Shown: in pieces, positions 24,070-24,419 of the stretch
Layout: every line of letters starts with the position of its first letter
Position numbering within the stretch: position 1 is the stretch's first letter
Assembly (NCBI GenBank): GCA_002346545.1
Contig: DEAA01000035.1
Span: 156,381 to 180,799, forward strand
Reading direction: 5' to 3'
Length of the DNA: 24,419 bases
DNA from: Acidobacteria bacterium UBA2994
GTDB taxonomy: Bacteria > Acidobacteriota > Vicinamibacteria > Vicinamibacterales > UBA8438
Notes under the pieces: generated by a model
The model's input: only the letters and a program-made list of their open reading frames with translations
Databases searched by the model: none
Told to the model about the DNA's origin: nothing
Made by a program: the position numbers and the translations under genes

Positions 24070-24419
24070 TCAGGACCGCTCGATGCTGATCGCGGCGCCG
24101 TCGGCGGCGGCCGCAAGGACCGTCGGGTCGCCGTCGATCTGACCGATCACGTTCACTTTACTGGCCGGGCGGATCTCATCGCCACGGCTCATCGGGGTGG
24201 GCCCCCAGAACAGGCACAGCGCGTTGCCGGGCGGCCAGAAGGCGACGGCGCCCTTATCCACCGTTTCCTGTGCGTCTTCGGCTTCTTCCGCTTGAACTGG
24301 TATCGAGAAGTAGATCTCGTCACCCCAGGTTTGGACGCGGCCCGTGATCGGCAGCGCCGCCCACAGGGCGTCGGCGGTCGGCGAATCGTTGAGTGTGGCC
24401 GTCACCGTGAGGTTGCCGG
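24070..24419 (-). CDS. Cyclophilin-like fold protein (DUF369/TM1367 type), 5' end cut by window edge
   Basis: The minus strand codes for at least 116 residues, entering from the right edge and ending at 24070. An internal GTG at 24405 could start it, but the frame remains open to the edge with GNLTVTATLNDSPTA, which matches the middle of the family's first strands, so the true start is probably outside the window. Family marks are strong: LNDSPTADALWAALPITG, WGDEIYFSIPV, FWPPGNALCLFWGPTPMSRGD and IRPASKVNVIGQI. This is the short cyclophilin-like family of archaea and bacteria. Members share the cyclophilin beta-barrel but lack the classical peptidyl-prolyl isomerase active-site residues, and their role is unknown. 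It precedes the larger DUF5916 gene on the same strand by 45 bases, so the two may share a transcript. Confidence 0.9.
   Translation of the reverse strand, partial: GNLTVTATLNDSPTADALWAALPITGRVQTWGDEIYFSIPVQAEEAEDAQETVDKGAVAFWPPGNALCLFWGPTPMSRGDEIRPASKVNVIGQIDGDPTVLAAAADGAAISIERS

Noticed and set aside
1..24419. tRNA, rRNA, CRISPR array, insertion sequence, integrase or phage genes
   Set aside because: I looked on both strands and saw no cloverleaf-like sequence with CCA/T-loop, no regularly spaced repeats, no transposase motifs and no terminal inverted repeats.

Overview
The window is GC-rich bacterial chromosomal DNA, densely packed with genes on both strands. It has no rRNA, tRNA, CRISPR array, insertion sequence or phage gene that I can see. 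The gene set suggests an Acidobacteriota-type organism, perhaps of the Vicinamibacteria group: two DUF5916 outer-membrane proteins, a signal-peptide-bearing PQQ-type beta-propeller, a secreted cyanophycinase, an M23 peptidase with a long N-terminal domain, and abundant '-AQ' signal-peptide ends. That assignment is inference from gene content only; no marker gene is present.

Layout from left to right. Positions 1-2680 hold a secreted helical-repeat protein cut by the left edge (-), a small conserved hypothetical (+), class I fructose-bisphosphate aldolase fbaB (-) and a small secreted hypothetical (-). Positions 2799-7785 hold a chlorite-dismutase/HemQ-fold protein (+), gamma-glutamyltransferase (-), a divergent Nramp-type transporter and an M23 peptidase (+, probable operon). 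Positions 7834-13865 hold an outer-membrane barrel protein and an M4 thermolysin-like protease (-, probable operon), a secreted cyanophycinase (+), a class V aminotransferase-fold PLP enzyme (-) and an M19 membrane dipeptidase (+). Positions 13881-16470 hold a small, probably frameshifted gene (-), formyl-CoA:oxalate CoA-transferase frc and a ketopantoate-reductase-family gene (+, operon). Positions 16476-24419 hold a PQQ propeller and a DUF5916 barrel (-, operon), a secreted conserved hypothetical (+), a second DUF5916 barrel with an added TolB/FlgO-like N-terminal domain (-), and a cyclophilin-like protein cut by the right edge (-).

Taken together, the middle of the window is rich in envelope or secreted hydrolases acting on peptides and related amides: GGT, M4, M23, cyanophycinase and M19 dipeptidase. 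These would suit a scavenging, protein- and peptide-degrading lifestyle. The right half combines CoA-transfer chemistry on small acids with large beta-barrel outer-membrane proteins. Most neighbours are convergent or divergent single genes or pairs rather than one long operon.

I found no convincing wholly new multi-gene system. The most interesting points are the TolB/FlgO-DUF5916 fusion, the Nramp relative lacking the canonical metal-binding motifs, the Frc homologue with Gln in place of the specificity Trp, a frameshifted small gene with a perfect ribosome binding site, and a hairpin that contains the stop codons of two convergent genes.
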